From contig NZ_CP054058.1 in NCBI RefSeq assembly GCF_003935895.2, forward strand, positions 558,001-622,000: a stretch of DNA of 64,000 nt, written 5' to 3'. The translations under genes and the position numbers were made by a program. This document shows, one piece after another, positions 61,386 through 64,000 of the stretch. The stretch's first letter is position 1. Every line of letters starts with the position of its first letter. The DNA comes from Scandinavium goeteborgense. GTDB lineage: Bacteria > Pseudomonadota > Gammaproteobacteria > Enterobacterales > Enterobacteriaceae. The notes beneath the pieces are model-generated. The model was given only the letters and a program-made list of their open reading frames with translations. It did no database searches and was not told where the DNA came from.

Positions 61386-61745
61386 ATGATCCCACGTCAG
61401 CGTAAAGCTTTGCTTCTTGTCGCTCTGGCTTGTCTGGTGGTGCTTATCTGCACCGCGCAGCGCATGGCGGGGCTGCACGCGCTGATGATCAACGCCTCTC
61501 CGGTTGCTCAGCAATCCGCTCAACAACATCAGGACAGCGACGCGCCGGTGACGCCGTGCGAGCTCAGCGCGAAATCCCTGTTTGCGACGCCGCCGGTGAT
61601 GTTTGAAGGCGCGATATTTGCCATCACATTGCTGTTGGCCGTGCTGGCTGCCGTCCCACAACGCCCGGAGCGCCAATGGCCGCCGCGGGTCATTTCTCCT
61701 CCCCGGCTACGGGTGCATCTGCGATTATGCGTCTTCCGTGAATGA
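61386..61745 (+). CDS. scsA: Suppressor of copper sensitivity protein ScsA
   Basis: A 119-residue membrane-associated protein (Salmonella ScsA about 120). It has an N-terminal signal/anchor (about 7-28) and a second hydrophobic segment near 72-90, with one Cys in CELSAKSLFATPP. The role of ScsA is poorly known; the scs genes protect against copper and redox stress in the periplasm. GAGG lies 5 nt before ATG 61386. It is 48 bp upstream of scsB on the same strand. The call rests on length, layout and the scsB-scsC neighbours, more than on strong motifs. Confidence 0.85.
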   Translation: MIPRQRKALLLVALACLVVLICTAQRMAGLHALMINASPVAQQSAQQHQDSDAPVTPCELSAKSLFATPPVMFEGAIFAITLLLAVLAAVPQRPERQWPPRVISPPRLRVHLRLCVFRE

Positions 61746-61793
61746 TTGCTCGCCTGGCATTACAGGTTAATCAATCATTTACGGAGAAAAAAT

Positions 61794-63806
61794 ATGCGAA
61801 TTCTTTTCAGGCAGCTTGCGCTCTGCCTGCTCTGGCTATGGCTGCCCGTCAGCCATGCGGCCGACACGGGCTGGCTGCGCGCCGCCGATAACGATCATGC
61901 CAGCGTCAGGCTGCGGGCCGAGGCTCAGCAGAGCGGTGACACGCAGGTGCTGCTGGATGTGGACCTCGAAAAAGGCTGGAAAACCTACTGGCGATCGCCG
62001 GGGGAAGGCGGGATTGCGCCGGCGATAAAATGGCAGACGCCGCTGGAGATGGGCTGGCGTTGGCCGGTGCCGCAGCGTTTTGAGGTGGCTGGCATTTCCA
62101 CTCAGGGCTATCACGGCAACGTCACCTTCCCGATAACGCTGCACGGCAAGCTGCCTGAAAAACTCTCGGGCGTACTGACGCTGTCGACCTGCAGTAACGT
62201 CTGCATTCTGACCGACTATCCCTTTACCCTCGATTTGACTACCCCAGCCGGGGATAACTTCAGCTACGATTTCACCCGCGCTATGGGCACGCTGCCGCTC
62301 AAAGATGGCCTGACGTCGCAGCTGGATGCCGGTTATGGGCCGGGCAAACTGACCGTAACCGCCACGCGTGAAACGGGCTGGCAGAAGCCTGAACTGTTCA
62401 TCGACACCCTCGCCGACACCGATTTCGGCAAACCCACTTATCACATTGACGGACCAACCCTGACCGCCACGCTGCCGGTCAGCGATGGCTGGGGCGAAAC
62501 CGCGCCGGATCTGCGTGGGAAAGCCATTTCGTTGGTGCTAACTGATAGCGGCCAGGCGCAGGAGAGCCGCGTCACCGTTGGGGAATCTCCCGCCAGCGAA
62601 TCGACGCTTTCTCTGGGCTGGGTGCTGCTGATGGCGCTGGCAGGCGGACTGATTCTCAACGTGATGCCGTGCGTGCTGCCGGTGCTGGCGATGAAGCTCG
62701 GCACGCTGGTACAAACGCCATCCACCGATCGACGTCGCGTGCGCCAGCAGTTTATGGCATCGGTGGTCGGGATTGTGACCTCATTCCTCGCCCTGGCACT
62801 GATGATGACTGTGCTGCGCCTGAGCAATCAGGCGTTGGGGTGGGGCATTCAGTTCCAGAACCCGTGGTTTATTGCGGCGATGGCGCTGGTCATGGTGCTG
62901 TTCAGCGCCAGCCTGCTCGGCCTGTTTGAAATCCGGCTCTCCTCGGGCTTATCCACCTTCCTTGCGACGCGAGGCGGGAACGGTCTGGCCGGTCATTTCT
63001 GGCAGGGCGCGTTTGCCACGCTGCTGGCGACGCCATGCACCGCGCCGTTCCTCGGCACAGCGGTATCGGTGGCGCTGGTTGCGCCGCTGCCGCTGCTGTG
63101 GGGTTTGTTCTTCGCGATGGGGATCGGCATGAGCCTGCCGTGGCTGCTGATTGCCGCCTGGCCTGGGCTGGCGCAGCACATGCCGCGTCCTGGCCGCTGG
63201 ATGAACGTGGTCCGAACCGTTCTCGGACTGATGATGCTCGGCTCGTCGCTGTGGCTTGCCAGCCTGCTGGCGGTGCATATCGGGCAGACTCTGACGCTCG
63301 CGTTGTTCGCCATTCTCGCCTGTATTCTGCTGCTCGCGACGGGGTGGCGTTGGGGATGGCGCGTGGCCGGGGTCAGCACGCTGGCGACGGCGCTGGCTAT
63401 CGCCATCGCGTTCCCGCTGTGGCATTCCACTGACAAGGGCATTGTCGCGGACAGGATCGACTGGCAGCCGTTAAGTGAACAAGCGATCGCCGCCGCGCTG
63501 GCGGACAACAAACGTGTGTTTGTCGATGTCACCGCCGACTGGTGTGTGACCTGCAAAGCCAATAAATACAACGTACTGCTGCGCGAAGATGTGCAGGACG
63601 CGCTCACCGCGCCGGACGTGGTGGCGCTGCGCGGCGACTGGAGCCGCCCATCGGACACTATTAGCCAGTTTCTTCGCACTCGCCACAGCGTGGCCGTGCC
63701 TTTCAATCAAATTTATGGACCCGGACTGGTGCAGGGGCGCGTGATGTCACCCCTGCTGAGCCGTGATGACGTGCTGCAAACCCTGTCCGACGCTAAAGGA
63801 AAATAA
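61794..63806 (+). CDS. scsB: ScsB, DsbD-like transmembrane thiol reductase
   Basis: ScsB carries electrons from cytosolic thioredoxin across the inner membrane to reduce periplasmic ScsC. The 670-residue precursor has a signal peptide ending HAA, an N-terminal periplasmic domain with Cys pair TCSNVC, a membrane domain with Cys in MPCVLPVLAMK and ATPCTAPFLG, and a C-terminal thioredoxin-like domain with DWCVTCK. This is the DsbD three-module plan. I start at MRILFRQLALCLLWLW (61794), with GGAG upstream; the frame from 61746 adds 16 residues before the signal. scsC begins 2 bp later. Confidence 0.93.
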   Translation: MRILFRQLALCLLWLWLPVSHAADTGWLRAADNDHASVRLRAEAQQSGDTQVLLDVDLEKGWKTYWRSPGEGGIAPAIKWQTPLEMGWRWPVPQRFEVAGISTQGYHGNVTFPITLHGKLPEKLSGVLTLSTCSNVCILTDYPFTLDLTTPAGDNFSYDFTRAMGTLPLKDGLTSQLDAGYGPGKLTVTATRETGWQKPELFIDTLADTDFGKPTYHIDGPTLTATLPVSDGWGETAPDLRGKAISLVLTDSGQAQESRVTVGESPASESTLSLGWVLLMALAGGLILNVMPCVLPVLAMKLGTLVQTPSTDRRRVRQQFMASVVGIVTSFLALALMMTVLRLSNQALGWGIQFQNPWFIAAMALVMVLFSASLLGLFEIRLSSGLSTFLATRGGNGLAGHFWQGAFATLLATPCTAPFLGTAVSVALVAPLPLLWGLFFAMGIGMSLPWLLIAAWPGLAQHMPRPGRWMNVVRTVLGLMMLGSSLWLASLLAVHIGQTLTLALFAILACILLLATGWRWGWRVAGVSTLATALAIAIAFPLWHSTDKGIVADRIDWQPLSEQAIAAALADNKRVFVDVTADWCVTCKANKYNVLLREDVQDALTAPDVVALRGDWSRPSDTISQFLRTRHSVAVPFNQIYGPGLVQGRVMSPLLSRDDVLQTLSDAKGK

Positions 63807-63808
63807 CC

Positions 63809-64000
63809 ATGCGCATTTTGACTTTTATCCTGCTGTTTTGTTTCTCGACGCTGAGCCTTGCGGCTGAACCCGATCTGGAAAACCTGCTCTGGAACGACCC
63901 GAATACGCCGTCGATGGGCGCGGAAAAACCGCGTCTGACGCTGGTCTCATTCACCGATTACAACTGCCCGTACTGCAAACAGTTCGACCCGGAGCTGGAG
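63809..64000 (+). CDS. scsC: ScsC periplasmic thiol-disulfide protein (partial at right edge)
   Basis: The first 64 codons of ScsC, a DsbA/DsbG-like thioredoxin-fold protein kept reduced by ScsB. A signal peptide (MRILTFILLFCFSTLSLAA) is followed by the mature start EPDLENLLWNDPNTP and the active site NCPYC (CxxC), which identifies it. The frame runs off base 64000; scsD would be expected beyond. The start is 2 bp after the scsB stop. Confidence 0.92.
   Translation, partial: MRILTFILLFCFSTLSLAAEPDLENLLWNDPNTPSMGAEKPRLTLVSFTDYNCPYCKQFDPELE

Overview
The window is chromosomal DNA from an enterobacterium (family Enterobacteriaceae, probably in or near the Enterobacter/Lelliottia/Citrobacter group). 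Protein after protein matches an E. coli/Salmonella-type orthologue at family-typical length, and the gene order from the aga cluster to aer/yqjH follows the E. coli 66-70 min region. Species cannot be fixed from the sequence. I saw no tRNA, 16S/23S rRNA, CRISPR array, prophage or insertion sequence.

Layout. 1-2.8 kb: N-acetylgalactosamine catabolism (agaV partial, agaZ) with the divergent repressor agaR and three AgaR-like operators. 2.8-4.95 kb: ampR-ampC, an inducible class C beta-lactamase pair, sitting where E. coli K-12 has prlF-yhaV. 5-11.2 kb: galactarate/glucarate catabolism (garD, then divergent garPLRK), followed by rnpB, whose promoter overlaps the garK stop codon. 11.6-19.2 kb: an accessory block with two tandem, related HAMP-(degenerate GGDEF)-EAL membrane proteins, a diguanylate cyclase with intact GGDEF and I-site, and a Spy/CpxP-like periplasmic protein. 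19.3-25.9 kb: conserved yhaK/yhaJ/yhaH, yqjG, yqjF, yqjCDEK and yqjA-mzrA. 26-31.7 kb: hexuronate catabolism (exuR, exuT, uxaC, uxaA). 31.8-41 kb: ygjV, sstT, alx with its yybP-ykoY (Mn2+) riboswitch, ygjR, ygjP, rlmG, the higBA toxin-antitoxin pair and fadH.

41-52.9 kb is a second accessory block, replacing the E. coli ebg/ygjIJK segment: a two-component system with an exported alpha/beta hydrolase, then a complete autoinducer-2 uptake and processing locus (lsrK, lsrR, lsrACDBFG). 52.9-57 kb: patA with a sigma54-type promoter, aer with a sigma28-type promoter, and yqjH with a Fur-type box. 57-64 kb: a coiled-coil protein with an HPD (J-domain-like) motif, a methionine-type ABC transporter preceded by four contiguous Met boxes, and scsA-scsB-scsC (suppressor of copper sensitivity; scsC runs off the right edge).

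How they work together: three sugar-acid or amino-sugar pathways (aga, gar, exu/uxa), each with its own regulator or operator sites, feed central metabolism. Envelope-stress genes (spy-like, yqjA-mzrA, scs) and signalling modules (c-di-GMP trio, two-component system, AI-2, Aer) make up much of the rest. Apart from the c-di-GMP trio, the hydrolase/two-component unit, the NlpA-type transporter and the HPD-motif protein, the content belongs to well-known families. I found no clearly new defence or mobile system.
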